Origin: Pseudomonadota bacterium
GTDB taxonomy: Bacteria > Pseudomonadota > Alphaproteobacteria > Rhizobiales > Rhizobiaceae
DNA: 13,292 bases
Assembly (NCBI GenBank): GCA_023419535.1
Contig: JAEZXX010000019.1
Coordinates: forward strand, 1 to 13,292
Direction of reading: 5' to 3'
The notes under the pieces: model-generated
What the model was told of the DNA's origin: nothing
The model's database searches: none
The model's input: only the letters and a program-made list of their open reading frames with translations
Made by a program: the position numbers and the translations under genes
Shown here: in pieces, positions 1 through 7,421 of the stretch
Layout of the letters: each line of letters begins with the position of its first letter
How positions within the stretch are numbered: position 1 is the stretch's first letter

Positions 1-109
1 AGAGCGCTCGGTCGAGGCGCTCTGGAAGGCCGTCGGCACGCTTATCCCGCTCTTTGCGCCAACCGAATGCGCCAACTACTTCAAGGCCGCTGGATACGAC
101 GCAAACTGA
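1..109 (+). CDS. IS630-family transposase, C-terminal fragment (5' part outside window)
   Basis: The plus frame is open from the left edge to a TGA at 107-109 and encodes about 35 residues. The peptide contains ALWKAVG, an acidic/proline turn (APTEC) and the ending NYFKAAGYDAN. This is the typical tail of IS630/Tc1-mariner DDE transposases, where a 'W-x-x-I/V-G' helix is followed by 'T-P-x-E-C-x-N-Y-F-x-x-A-G-Y'. Such enzymes cut and paste the element into TA dinucleotides. The catalytic DDE residues lie outside the window, so activity cannot be judged. The reading frame is intact to its stop. The identification rests on recognising the motif; only the very end of the protein is visible. Confidence 0.85.
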   Translation, partial: ERSVEALWKAVGTLIPLFAPTECANYFKAAGYDAN

Positions 110-122
110 TCGGAAAACGCTC
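1..122 (+). mobile_element. Right end of an IS630-family insertion sequence (partial)
   Basis: The transposase stop is followed by a 13-base tail (110-122) that would carry the terminal inverted repeat. It ends at a TA (123-124) inside a CTAG tetramer. IS630 elements insert at TA, often within CTAG, and duplicate it. The boundary is inferred from that preference, because the left end and its matching inverted repeat are outside the window. The same TA lies in the stop codon of the neighbouring ABC-F gene. Confidence 0.6.
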
Positions 123-1942
123 TAGCCCGCCAGCTCCGCCTTCAGCATCTCCAGCTCCAGCCACTCGTCTTCCTTGGCCGCAAGGATCGCGCGTTTGTCC
201 TCGATCGTCTTCGCCAGCTTGGCGAACCGGTCCGGGTTCTTCGTAAACAACGCCGGATCGGCCATCTCGGCTTCCGCCTTCGCGATGTCGCTCTCCAGCG
301 CCGCGATCTCCTTCGGGAGGTTCTCCAGCGCGAACTTCTGCTTGAACGAGAGCTTGGTCGCGGACCCCGAGCCGCCCGACGGCGCCGCCTTCTGAGCGGT
401 CGACGCCGTCTTCTGCACCGGCTTCGACGCAGCGGCCGCCTCCCTCTCCGCGCCCTTCCTCTGCGCCGCCATGTCCGAATAGCCACCCGCGTATTCGAGC
501 CAGACGCCATCGCCGGACGGCGAGATCACGCTCGTCACGGTCCGGTCGAGGAAGTCACGGTCGTGGCTGACGAGGAGGACGGTGCCCGGATAGTTCGCGA
601 TCAGCTCCTGCAGGAGATCGAGCGTCTCCATGTCGAGGTCGTTGGTCGGCTCGTCGAGGACGAGGAGGTTGGCCGGCGTCGCCAGCACCTTGGCCAGAAG
701 CAGCCGCGCGCGCTCGCCGCCCGAGAGGTTGCCGACCGGCGTGCGAATCTGCTCGGGCGAGAACAGGAAGTCCTTCAGATACCCCGCGACGTGGCGCGCC
801 TCGCCGTTCACCATCACCTGGTCGCCGCGCCCGTCCGTCAGCGCGTCTGAGACCGAGAGGTCGTCGCGCAGCGCCGCCCGCTTCTGGTCGAGGAAGGCGA
901 GGTCGAGCTTGGTGCCGGTGCGCACGCGCCCCGCGTCCGGCTCGGCCTCCCCGATCAGCATCTTCAGGAGCGTCGTCTTGCCCGCCCCGTTCGGGCCGAC
1001 GAGCCCGACGCGGTCGCCGCGCTGGATGCGGGTGGAGAAATCCTTCACGAGGACGCGATCGCCGTAGGATTTGGAGATGCCGACCGCCTCGATCACGAGC
1101 TTGCCGCTCTCGCGGACGGCGCTCGCCTCCATCTCCACCGTGCCGACGGCGCGGCGCGCGTCCTTGCGGTCGGCGCGAAGCTGATGAAGCGCGGCAAGGC
1201 GCCGCTCGTTGCGCGTGCGCCGGGCGGTCACGCCGTAGCGCAGCCAGTGCTCCTCGCGAACGATCTTGCGGTCGAGCTTCTGGAGGTCGCGCTCCTCCTC
1301 CTCCAGCACCTTGTCGCGCCATTCCTCGAAATGGGCGAACCCCCGGTCGAGCCGCTTGGTCGCGCCGCGGTCGAGCCAGACGGTCGCGCCCGTGGTGCGC
1401 TCCAGGAAGCGCCGGTCGTGGCTGATGATGACGAAGGCCGAGCGCGAGCCGCGCACCTCCTCCTCCAGCCATTCGATGGTCGGCAGGTCGAGATGGTTGG
1501 TCGGCTCGTCGAGGAGCACGACGTCGGGCTCGGGCGCGAGCACCCGCGCCAGCCCCGCCCGTCGCGCCTCGCCTCCGGAGAGCTCGGAGGGGTGCGCCTC
1601 GGCGCGAAGGCCGAGGCCCTCGATCATGCGGGTGACGCGCCAGGCATCGTCGGCCGGGCCGAGGCCCGCCATCACATAGGCCTCGACGGTCTTCGCGTCG
1701 CCGAAATCGGGCTCCTGGCGCAGATAGCGCACCGTCGCCTGCGGCTGGCGGAACACCTCTCCGCCGTCGGCCTCCACGAGCCCCGCTGCGATCTTCAGCG
1801 CGGTCGACTTGCCCGAGCCGTTGCGGCCGACCAGCGCAATGCGCTCGCCCGGCAGGACGTTGAGTTCGACATCGGTCAGGAGCGGCGTGCCGCCGAAGGT
1901 CAGGCGAACGCCGGCGAGGCGCAGGAGCGGAGGAGGAGCCAT
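122..1942 (-). CDS. ABC-F family ATPase (Uup-like)
   Basis: This is a cytosolic protein of 606 residues with two ATP-binding cassettes and no membrane segments. ABC-F proteins act on ribosomes or nucleic-acid metabolism rather than transport. Cassette 1 has Walker A GRNGSGKS (39-46), signature LSGGE (121-125) and Walker B LLDEPTNHLD (143-152). Cassette 2 has GPNGAGKT (316-323), LSGGE (406-410) and LVLDEPTNDLD (427-437). A charged interdomain linker (about 208-265) joins them. A low-complexity Ala/Lys/Ser stretch (497-530) leads to a C-terminal coiled-coil segment (about 540-606) ending ELEMLKAELAG, typical of the Uup branch. The ATG at 1942 gives the expected N-terminus directly before the first cassette; no strong Shine-Dalgarno is visible. 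All ATPase motifs are intact. Its stop codon coincides with the inferred end of the IS630 element. Uup versus another ABC-F subclass is less certain than the family. Confidence 0.93.
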   Translation of the reverse strand: MAPPPLLRLAGVRLTFGGTPLLTDVELNVLPGERIALVGRNGSGKSTALKIAAGLVEADGGEVFRQPQATVRYLRQEPDFGDAKTVEAYVMAGLGPADDAWRVTRMIEGLGLRAEAHPSELSGGEARRAGLARVLAPEPDVVLLDEPTNHLDLPTIEWLEEEVRGSRSAFVIISHDRRFLERTTGATVWLDRGATKRLDRGFAHFEEWRDKVLEEEERDLQKLDRKIVREEHWLRYGVTARRTRNERRLAALHQLRADRKDARRAVGTVEMEASAVRESGKLVIEAVGISKSYGDRVLVKDFSTRIQRGDRVGLVGPNGAGKTTLLKMLIGEAEPDAGRVRTGTKLDLAFLDQKRAALRDDLSVSDALTDGRGDQVMVNGEARHVAGYLKDFLFSPEQIRTPVGNLSGGERARLLLAKVLATPANLLVLDEPTNDLDMETLDLLQELIANYPGTVLLVSHDRDFLDRTVTSVISPSGDGVWLEYAGGYSDMAAQRKGAEREAAAASKPVQKTASTAQKAAPSGGSGSATKLSFKQKFALENLPKEIAALESDIAKAEAEMADPALFTKNPDRFAKLAKTIEDKRAILAAKEDEWLELEMLKAELAG

Positions 1943-2125
1943 GCCGGGCTTCTACATGATCGACCCCGCGACCGGAATCGGATTCGGGCGTCGGCTCTCG
2001 AAGGACGATGCGACCGCGGAGGGGCTTGTGCAGTTTCGGATTCCGCAGCCTGACGGCGGGGTTTACCGCCGGGACCTCCCCGGGCCAGTCTGGCGAGCGC
2101 TTGCAGGCCTGGAGGAGCTGATCGA
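1943..2125. other. Divergent intergenic region between ABC-F and CoA-transferase genes
   Basis: These 183 bases must hold promoters for both divergent genes, but I cannot pick a convincing -35/-10 pair on either strand. A perfect 6-bp inverted repeat (2054-2059 with 2066-2071, loop GGTTTA) is present. The plus frame starting at ATG 1941 has protein-like composition up to about 2125 and is described under findings. No tRNA-like fold was seen. Confidence 0.5.
2111..2115 (+). promoter_or_regulatory. Ribosome binding site for the CoA-transferase gene
   Basis: GGAGG lies 10 bases upstream of the ATG at 2126 and supports that start codon. Confidence 0.7.
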
Positions 2126-3322
2126 ATGGCAACGGACGAGACACCGGCGCGGGGCCCGCTGGCGGGAGCGACGATCCTCGAACTCGGCCATTTCGTCGCC
2201 GCGCCCTTCGCCGCGCGGCTTCTGGCCGATCTCGGCGCGGACATCATCAAGGTCGAGCCGCCCGCAGGCGATCCGGTGCGCGGCTGGGGCGAGCAGGTCG
2301 GCGGCCATTCGCTCTGGTGGTCGCTGCACGGGCGCAACAAGCGCTCCATCGCGCTCGACCTCAAGACCGAGGCCGGGCGCGAGACGGTGCTGGAGCTCGT
2401 GCGCGGCTGCGACGCCGTCATCGAGAACTTCCGGCCCGGCCAGCTCGATAGGATGGGTCTCGGCCCCGACATCCTGCGCGCAGAGCGGCCGGGCCTGATC
2501 GTCGCGCACATCTCCGGCTACGGGCAGGACGGGCCGGACCGCGACCGCGCGGCCTTCGGCGTCATCGGCGAGGCGGTCGGGGGCCTGAGGCACCTGACCA
2601 ACCACGAGCCGGGCGTCAGCGACCTGCCGCCGGTGCGCGTCGGCGTCTCGATCGGCGATTCCATCGCCGGGCTCTATGCGGCCTTCGGCATCGCCTGCGC
2701 CCTCTGGCAGCGCGACCGGCCGGGCGGCGACGGGCGCGGACGAACGGTGGACGTCGCGCTGTCGGAGGCCGTCCTGTCGATGATGGAGGGCATGCTCCCC
2801 GAATACGGGAAGCTCGGCAAGATCCGCGAGCCCGCCGGCGCCGGCATCCCGACCGCGGCGCCCTCCAGCGCCTATCCGGTGCGCGACGGCTGGATCCTCG
2901 TCGCCGCCAATTCCGAGCCGCTCTTCGCCCGGCTCTGCGCCCTCATCGGGCGGCCGGACCTTCCGGCCGACCCGGACTTCTCGACCAACCGCGCGCGCTG
3001 CGCCAACCGGGCGCGGCTCGACGCGATCATCGGCGAATTTACCGGCCGCCATACCGCCGAACAGGCGACCGCCCTCTTCCAGGCCGCCGATATCCCGCAT
3101 TCGCGGGTCTACACGGCCAAGGACTGCGCCGAGGACCCGCAGTTCCGCCATCGCGGCATGGTGCGCGAGGTCCAGGATCCGCTCTTCGGGCCGGTGCTCC
3201 ACGCCGGCGTCGTGCCGCACTTCCCGGACGATCCGGGAAGCGTCCGCTGGGCCGGCCCGGCGGTCGGCCAGCACACCGACGCGATCCTCGCGGCGCTCCG
3301 CAAGGCCGACGAGGGTCGATGA
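2126..3322 (+). CDS. Class III (CaiB/BaiF family) CoA-transferase
   Basis: This 398-residue protein has the usual length and intertwined-dimer fold signature of family III CoA-transferases (formyl-CoA transferase, CaiB, BaiF). These enzymes move CoA between carboxylic acids through an aspartyl-CoA anhydride. Visible family motifs are ILELGHFVAAPFAARLLADLGADIIKVE (17-44), NKRSIALDLK (71-80), VIENFRPG (98-105) and HISGYGQDGP (128-137). The catalytic aspartate is most likely D178 in VSIGDSIAGLYAAFGI. The C-terminal part has the family's DIPHSRVYTAKDCAEDPQFRHRGM block. It is cytosolic, with no signal peptide. It lies 60 bases upstream of the M20 gene on the same strand, so the two probably share a transcript. 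The acyl donor and acceptor cannot be told from sequence. Codon use matches the neighbours. Confidence 0.93.
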   Translation: MATDETPARGPLAGATILELGHFVAAPFAARLLADLGADIIKVEPPAGDPVRGWGEQVGGHSLWWSLHGRNKRSIALDLKTEAGRETVLELVRGCDAVIENFRPGQLDRMGLGPDILRAERPGLIVAHISGYGQDGPDRDRAAFGVIGEAVGGLRHLTNHEPGVSDLPPVRVGVSIGDSIAGLYAAFGIACALWQRDRPGGDGRGRTVDVALSEAVLSMMEGMLPEYGKLGKIREPAGAGIPTAAPSSAYPVRDGWILVAANSEPLFARLCALIGRPDLPADPDFSTNRARCANRARLDAIIGEFTGRHTAEQATALFQAADIPHSRVYTAKDCAEDPQFRHRGMVREVQDPLFGPVLHAGVVPHFPDDPGSVRWAGPAVGQHTDAILAALRKADEGR

Positions 3323-3340
3323 ACGCGGCGCCATGCGGTA

Positions 3341-3354
3341 GTCCCTGGCGGGAC
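3341..3354 (+). promoter_or_regulatory. Short inverted repeat between the CoA-transferase and M20 genes
   Basis: GTCCC (3341-3345) and GGGAC (3350-3354) form a perfect 5-bp stem with loop TGGC. It lies 18 bases after the CoA-transferase stop and 28 bases before the M20 start. No T-run follows, so it is not a classical terminator. It may be an mRNA-processing hairpin or chance. Confidence 0.25.
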
Positions 3355-3382
3355 GACCTGAAACGATAATGGAGCCGAACGA

Positions 3383-4777
3383 ATGTCGAGGACCGAAGGA
3401 ACGCGCGAGGCCGCCGTCTCCGCCGCACGCGCCTATGTGACCGGCGGCGCCTTCAAGGCCGAGCTCGCCCGCCGCGTCGCCATTCCTTCCGAAAGCCCGC
3501 GCGAAGATTCCGGCCCCGACCACCGCCGCTATCTGGAGGACGAGATCGCGCCGAGCCTCCAGGCGCTCGGCTTCTCGACCCGCCTCTTGGAGAACCCGGT
3601 CTCGGCCCGCCTGCCCGTCCTCTTCGCTGAGCGGATCGAGGACGAGACCCTTCCCACCATCCTGACCTACGGCCACGGCGACGTGCTCTGGGGCATGGGC
3701 GGCGACTGGGCCGACGGGCGCGACCCCTTCGTGCTCGACGAGGCGGACGGCAAGCTCTACGGGCGCGGCACCGTCGACAACAAGGGGCAGCACACGATCA
3801 ATGTCGCGGCGCTGCGCTGCGTCCTCGAGGCCAGGGGCCGGCTCGGCTTCAATGTGAAGGCGATGATCGAGATGGGCGAGGAGACCGGCTCGCCGGGCCT
3901 CGCCGAGATCGCGAGCGCCCATCGCGACCTGTTCGCCGCCGACGTCCTCATCGCCTCCGACGGGCCGCGCACGGCGACGCAGACGCCGACGATGTTCCTC
4001 GGGGCGCGCGGGGGCCACGGCTTCCACCTCGTCGCCGACGAACGGCCCGGCGCCTATCATTCCGGCAATTGGGGCGGGCTCCTCGTCAATCCGGGCATCC
4101 GGCTCGCCCATGCGCTCGCCACGATCACCGACGCCAACGGAAAGATCCAGATCCCCGAATGGACGCCGGGTGAGATCCCGGCCAACGTGCGCCAAGCGCT
4201 CTCGACGATCGTCCTGGAAACGAGCGAGGGCGATCCTGCGATCGATCCGTCCTGGGGCGAGCCCGGGCTCGCCGGCCCGATGCAGGTCTTCGGCTGGTGC
4301 AATTTCGAGGTGCTGGCCTTTACCTGCGGGCGCCCGGAGGCGCCGGTGAACGCCGTGCCGGGCCGCGCGCGGGCCACCTGCCAGCTGCGCTACGTGGTCG
4401 GCGTCGATCAGGCCCGCATCCTGCCGGCGCTGCGCGAGCATCTCGACGAGCACGGCTTTCAGGACGTCGCGATCGAGCCGATGGAGCGCGGCTTCTTCAC
4501 GGCCACCCGCACCGATCCGGACAACGAATGGGTGCGCCTCGTCGCCGGCTCGATCGAGGCGACCACCGGCAAAGCGCCGGCGATCCTGCCCAATCTCGGC
4601 GGCTCGCTGCCGAACGAGGTCTTCGCCGAGATCCTCGGGCTGCCGACCGTCTGGGTCCCGCATTCGCACCGCGCCTGCGGTCAGCACGCACCCGACGAGC
4701 ACATGCTCCTGTCGCTCGCCGAAGAGGCCGCCGCGATGATGGCCGGCCTCTTCCACGACATCGGCGAGCGGCCCTGA
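3383..4777 (+). CDS. M20 family metallohydrolase (ArgE/DapE/CPG2-like amidohydrolase)
   Basis: This is a 464-residue cytosolic zinc hydrolase of the M20 family. Members cleave peptide, N-acyl, N-formyl or N-carbamoyl bonds. Metal and catalytic residues are in place: H98 and D100 in TYGHGDVLWG, D132 in YGRGTVDNKGQH, the E166-E167 pair in MIEMGEETGSPG (general base plus ligand), D193 in ASDGP, and H435 in CGQHAPDEH. The central insertion (about 210-330) is the dimerisation lid domain; H226 in AYHSGNWGG could be the histidine contributed across the dimer. The ATG at 3383 has GGAG eight bases upstream. There is no signal peptide, so it acts inside the cell, after uptake. It follows the CoA-transferase by 60 bases and its stop is one base from the opposing transporter operon's last stop. 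Whether it is a peptidase, deacylase or deformylase cannot be decided here. Confidence 0.9.
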   Translation: MSRTEGTREAAVSAARAYVTGGAFKAELARRVAIPSESPREDSGPDHRRYLEDEIAPSLQALGFSTRLLENPVSARLPVLFAERIEDETLPTILTYGHGDVLWGMGGDWADGRDPFVLDEADGKLYGRGTVDNKGQHTINVAALRCVLEARGRLGFNVKAMIEMGEETGSPGLAEIASAHRDLFAADVLIASDGPRTATQTPTMFLGARGGHGFHLVADERPGAYHSGNWGGLLVNPGIRLAHALATITDANGKIQIPEWTPGEIPANVRQALSTIVLETSEGDPAIDPSWGEPGLAGPMQVFGWCNFEVLAFTCGRPEAPVNAVPGRARATCQLRYVVGVDQARILPALREHLDEHGFQDVAIEPMERGFFTATRTDPDNEWVRLVAGSIEATTGKAPAILPNLGGSLPNEVFAEILGLPTVWVPHSHRACGQHAPDEHMLLSLAEEAAAMMAGLFHDIGERP

Positions 4778-4778
4778 C

Positions 4779-5777
4779 CTACTCGCGCGGCGCGTTCCAG
4801 GCCTCGACGAAGTCGTTGGTGTAGGCGGCGTCGAGGTCTTCGAGCGGCGCGTCGAGGTCGCCGGAGGCGAGAAGGCTCTCGTGCCACGCCGCCCAGGCCG
4901 CCGGGTCGTTCTCGCCGAAGCCCTTGCCCTCGGGCGGCGTCTGGCGCGCGAGGATCGCCTGCGTCAGCGCGGTGGCGAACTCGCGGTCCTCGCCCTCCTG
5001 AGGGTTGCCGGCGGCGGTGTGTTCGAGAACGGCCTCGAGGTTCGCCGGGTCCATGGCGAAGCGCGAACCCCGCGCCACCGCCCGGCCGAAGCCTTCGATC
5101 ACCTCCGGGTTCGCCTCCACGAAGGAGCGGAGCGCCACGAAGCCGTTGCCGAAGAAGGACCGGAAGGCCTCGGGCGTGATGTTGACCGTCGGTAGGCCGC
5201 GCTGGTTCAGGATCGCGCCGTCGCTCGTCGCCGCCGCATAGGCGTCGATGTCGCCGCGGGTGAAGCCCGCGACCGCGAGCCCGCCGTCGCCGACGACCAG
5301 GAACTCGTAGTCCGTTCCCTCGGACATCCCCGCATCGGTCAGGATGGTGCGGGCGAAGGCCGTCTCGGCGCCGTCCGCGGTGCCGACGCCGACGACCTTG
5401 CCGCGCAGGCCCTCGATGTCCTTCACCTCGGAATCCTCAGGGACGAGGATGCCGAACGAGCTCTGCGGGTTGAGGTTGTAGACGAACTGCACGTCGAGCC
5501 CGCCGGCCCGCGCGTTGATCGTCGGCCCGGCGCCCGGCTGGCCGAGCTGCGCCTGCTCGGCGGCCACCGCCTGCAGGACCGCGGCCGAGCCGTTCACCGC
5601 CTCGATGGTGAGCGACAGGCCCTCCTCCTCGAAATAGCCCTCGCCGATCGCCGTCCAGACCGGCGTGATGTTGATGGCCGACGGGTTGGCGAGAACCACG
5701 GTGATCTCACGCGGTTCCTGCGCGCTCGCAGGCACGCAGAGCGTGGCGAGGGCGGCGAGGGCAAGTCTGAAGCGCAT
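4779..5777 (-). CDS. Periplasmic substrate-binding protein 1 of an NMT1/SsuA-type ABC importer
   Basis: This 332-residue protein has a Sec signal peptide (hydrophobic 5-16, cleavage likely after ASA at 19). The mature part is an NMT1/THI5-SsuA/TauA-like binding domain, with NPSAINITPVWTAIGEGYFEEEGL near the N-terminus, a GTADGAE hinge-region motif, and the ending DAAYTNDFVEAWNAPRE. No lipobox is evident. Its ATG at 5777 follows a strong GGGAGGAACG leader. It is the last gene of the operon, 42 bases after the GntR gene. It is a clear paralogue of the first gene (8239-9255): by eye about half the residues match, and a 29-base stretch is identical in DNA (5623-5651 against 9086-9114). The Thi5 CCCFC motif is absent. 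The ligand is unknown; sulfonates, pyrimidine-type compounds and aromatic acids are all known for the superfamily. Confidence 0.9.
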   Translation of the reverse strand: MRFRLALAALATLCVPASAQEPREITVVLANPSAINITPVWTAIGEGYFEEEGLSLTIEAVNGSAAVLQAVAAEQAQLGQPGAGPTINARAGGLDVQFVYNLNPQSSFGILVPEDSEVKDIEGLRGKVVGVGTADGAETAFARTILTDAGMSEGTDYEFLVVGDGGLAVAGFTRGDIDAYAAATSDGAILNQRGLPTVNITPEAFRSFFGNGFVALRSFVEANPEVIEGFGRAVARGSRFAMDPANLEAVLEHTAAGNPQEGEDREFATALTQAILARQTPPEGKGFGENDPAAWAAWHESLLASGDLDAPLEDLDAAYTNDFVEAWNAPRE

Positions 5778-5819
5778 GGGTCGTTCCTCCCGTATGGGCC
5801 CGCGACCATCGCGCGCCCG

Positions 5820-6557
5820 TCATTGTCCCGTTTCGGCAGGCTCCTCCGTGCCGGCCAGAGTCGTCTGCTCCTGCAGCCGCTGCAGGGTCAGACGGTAGTG
5901 CTCCTGAAGGCGCGACACGGCGTTCGGCACGTCGCCGTCCAGCGTCGCCTCCATGATCTGGCGATGCTCCTCGCGCGAGTCGCGGCGCGGGTAGCAGGCG
6001 GACATGGAGGCGAAGCGGTAGCGCTCGGCGTGGTCCATCATGTCCTGGCAGAAGGTCTCCAGCCACACCGAGCCGCATCGCCCGATCAGGGCGTTGTGGA
6101 AGGCGCGATGGCGCTCCTCCCAGGCGGAATTGTCGCTGTCGCTCTCGCCCGCCAGGCGGATGGGCTCGCGGTCCAGCCGGAAGTGCGTGGTGATGACCGC
6201 GTCCTCCCACGCCTTGTCGCGGTTGAGGATCGACTGTTCGAGCGCCAGCCCCTCCAGCCAGCACCGCGACTTCACGAGCTCGGCGAAGGCCTCCAGCGTC
6301 AAGGGCGGCACGAAGAAGCCGCGCTGGTCGCGCCGGTCGACGAGGCGCTCGGCCGACAGCCGGTTCAGCGCCTCGCGCACCGGGTTGATGCCGGTGTCGT
6401 AGCGCTGGGCCACCTGCTCGATCAGGAGCTTCTGCCCGGGCTTCATGGTTCCGTTCAGGATGTCGCGCCGCAGCTTGGCGTAGACGAGCGTCGCCGACGT
6501 CGTCTTCTCGGCCCCGCGCGGGGGCCTTGGCAGCTCTGCGATCGAGGCGTCTCTCAT
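5820..6557 (-). CDS. GntR family transcriptional regulator, FadR/FCD subfamily
   Basis: This is a 245-residue DNA-binding repressor or activator. Residues about 22-85 form the GntR winged helix-turn-helix (VYAKLRRDILNGTMKPGQKL, then the recognition block PVREALNRLSAERLV). Residues about 88-228 form an all-helical FCD ligand domain. Three histidines at family positions, H154 (HRAFHNAL), H198 (EEHRQIM) and H220 (QEHYRL), suggest a bound metal that contacts a carboxylate ligand. The position that is usually Asp four residues before the first His is H150 here. It lies inside the importer operon, six bases after the permease stop. This implies autoregulation, with the divergent region at 9256-9518 as the most likely operator. 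The effector is probably the imported compound or a catabolite. Confidence 0.92.
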   Translation of the reverse strand: MRDASIAELPRPPRGAEKTTSATLVYAKLRRDILNGTMKPGQKLLIEQVAQRYDTGINPVREALNRLSAERLVDRRDQRGFFVPPLTLEAFAELVKSRCWLEGLALEQSILNRDKAWEDAVITTHFRLDREPIRLAGESDSDNSAWEERHRAFHNALIGRCGSVWLETFCQDMMDHAERYRFASMSACYPRRDSREEHRQIMEATLDGDVPNAVSRLQEHYRLTLQRLQEQTTLAGTEEPAETGQ

Positions 6558-6563
6558 CGGCGC

Positions 6564-7421
6564 TCAGGCTCCGGTCTGTCCCGTGACCGAACTTCTCTGC
6601 CAGAAGACGAAGCGGCGCTCCACCAGGACGACCGTCCAGAACAGGGCGAGGCCGAGAAGCGAGAGGAACAGGATCAACGAGAAGATGCGCGGCGTGTTCA
6701 GCTGCGAGGCGGCGACGCGGATCAGCTCGCCGAAGCCGCGACCGCCGCCGAGGAACTCGCCGGTGATGGCGCCGGCCATGACGCCCACCGAGGCGATCTT
6801 CAACCCCGTGAAGATCTGCGGCAGGCCCGTCGGCAGCTTCATGCGGAACAGCGTCTGCCAGCGGCTGGCGCCGAGCGTCTTGAACAGCATGCGCGCATTG
6901 TCGTCGGCGACGTGCAGCGCCGCCGCCGTCGCCACCACGATGGGGAAGGTCGCGATGAAGGCGGCGAGCGCGACCTTGGAGGAGATGCCGAAGCCGAGCC
7001 AGGCGACGAAGAGCGGCGCGAAGGCGACCTTGGGCATGGTGTCGATGGCGACGAGATAGGGCAGGACCACGCGCTCGCCGAAGCTCGTCTCGCCGACGAG
7101 GAGTCCCAGCGAGAAGCCGATCGTCATGGCGATCAGGAAGCCGAAGATCACCTCCTTGGTGGTGATCCAGAGCGCCGGCAGCATGTAGCCGCCGGTCAGG
7201 AGATTGGTGGCGACCGTCACGATGTCGCGCCCCACCTCCCCCGGCGAGGGCAGGATGATCGGCGAGACGAGGCCGGCGACGTGGACGAGCTGCCAGAGGC
7301 CGATGAAGGCGAGGAACAGGGCCAGCATCGCCGCGGGGCGCGGCACGCGGTCGATCCAGGAGACCGGCTCGCTCCACACCGTGTCGGCGGGCCGGTCGGG
7401 AAGGGCGGAATATTCGCTCAA
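6564..7421 (-). CDS. ABC importer permease (SsuC/TauC-like, BPD_transp_1)
   Basis: This is an inner-membrane subunit of 285 residues. About six hydrophobic helices are visible: roughly 32-52, 89-109, 118-145, 148-170, 208-222 and 246-266. The ATPase-coupling EAA-type loop is present as FKTLGASRWQTLFRMKLPTGLPQIFTGLK (180-208), and the GEFLGGGRGFGELI block typical of the SsuC/TauC/ThiX group follows. The best start is TTG at 7421-7419. It overlaps the ATPase stop as TTGA, has GGAG seven bases upstream, and gives a normal N-terminus (MSEYSALPDR). The frame is open far upstream, antisense or out of frame to the ATPase, so longest-ORF calling would wrongly extend it. Translation is probably coupled to the ATPase. 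It should form a homodimer with the ATPase pair. Confidence 0.9.
   Translation of the reverse strand: MSEYSALPDRPADTVWSEPVSWIDRVPRPAAMLALFLAFIGLWQLVHVAGLVSPIILPSPGEVGRDIVTVATNLLTGGYMLPALWITTKEVIFGFLIAMTIGFSLGLLVGETSFGERVVLPYLVAIDTMPKVAFAPLFVAWLGFGISSKVALAAFIATFPIVVATAAALHVADDNARMLFKTLGASRWQTLFRMKLPTGLPQIFTGLKIASVGVMAGAITGEFLGGGRGFGELIRVAASQLNTPRIFSLILFLSLLGLALFWTVVLVERRFVFWQRSSVTGQTGA

Noticed and set aside
2063..4756. An 897-codon minus-strand open frame opposite the CoA-transferase and M20 genes
   Set aside because: It is rich in Arg, Gly, Ala and Asp-His runs without domain motifs, and lies antisense to two genes with complete catalytic motifs. Long antisense frames are expected at this G+C content.
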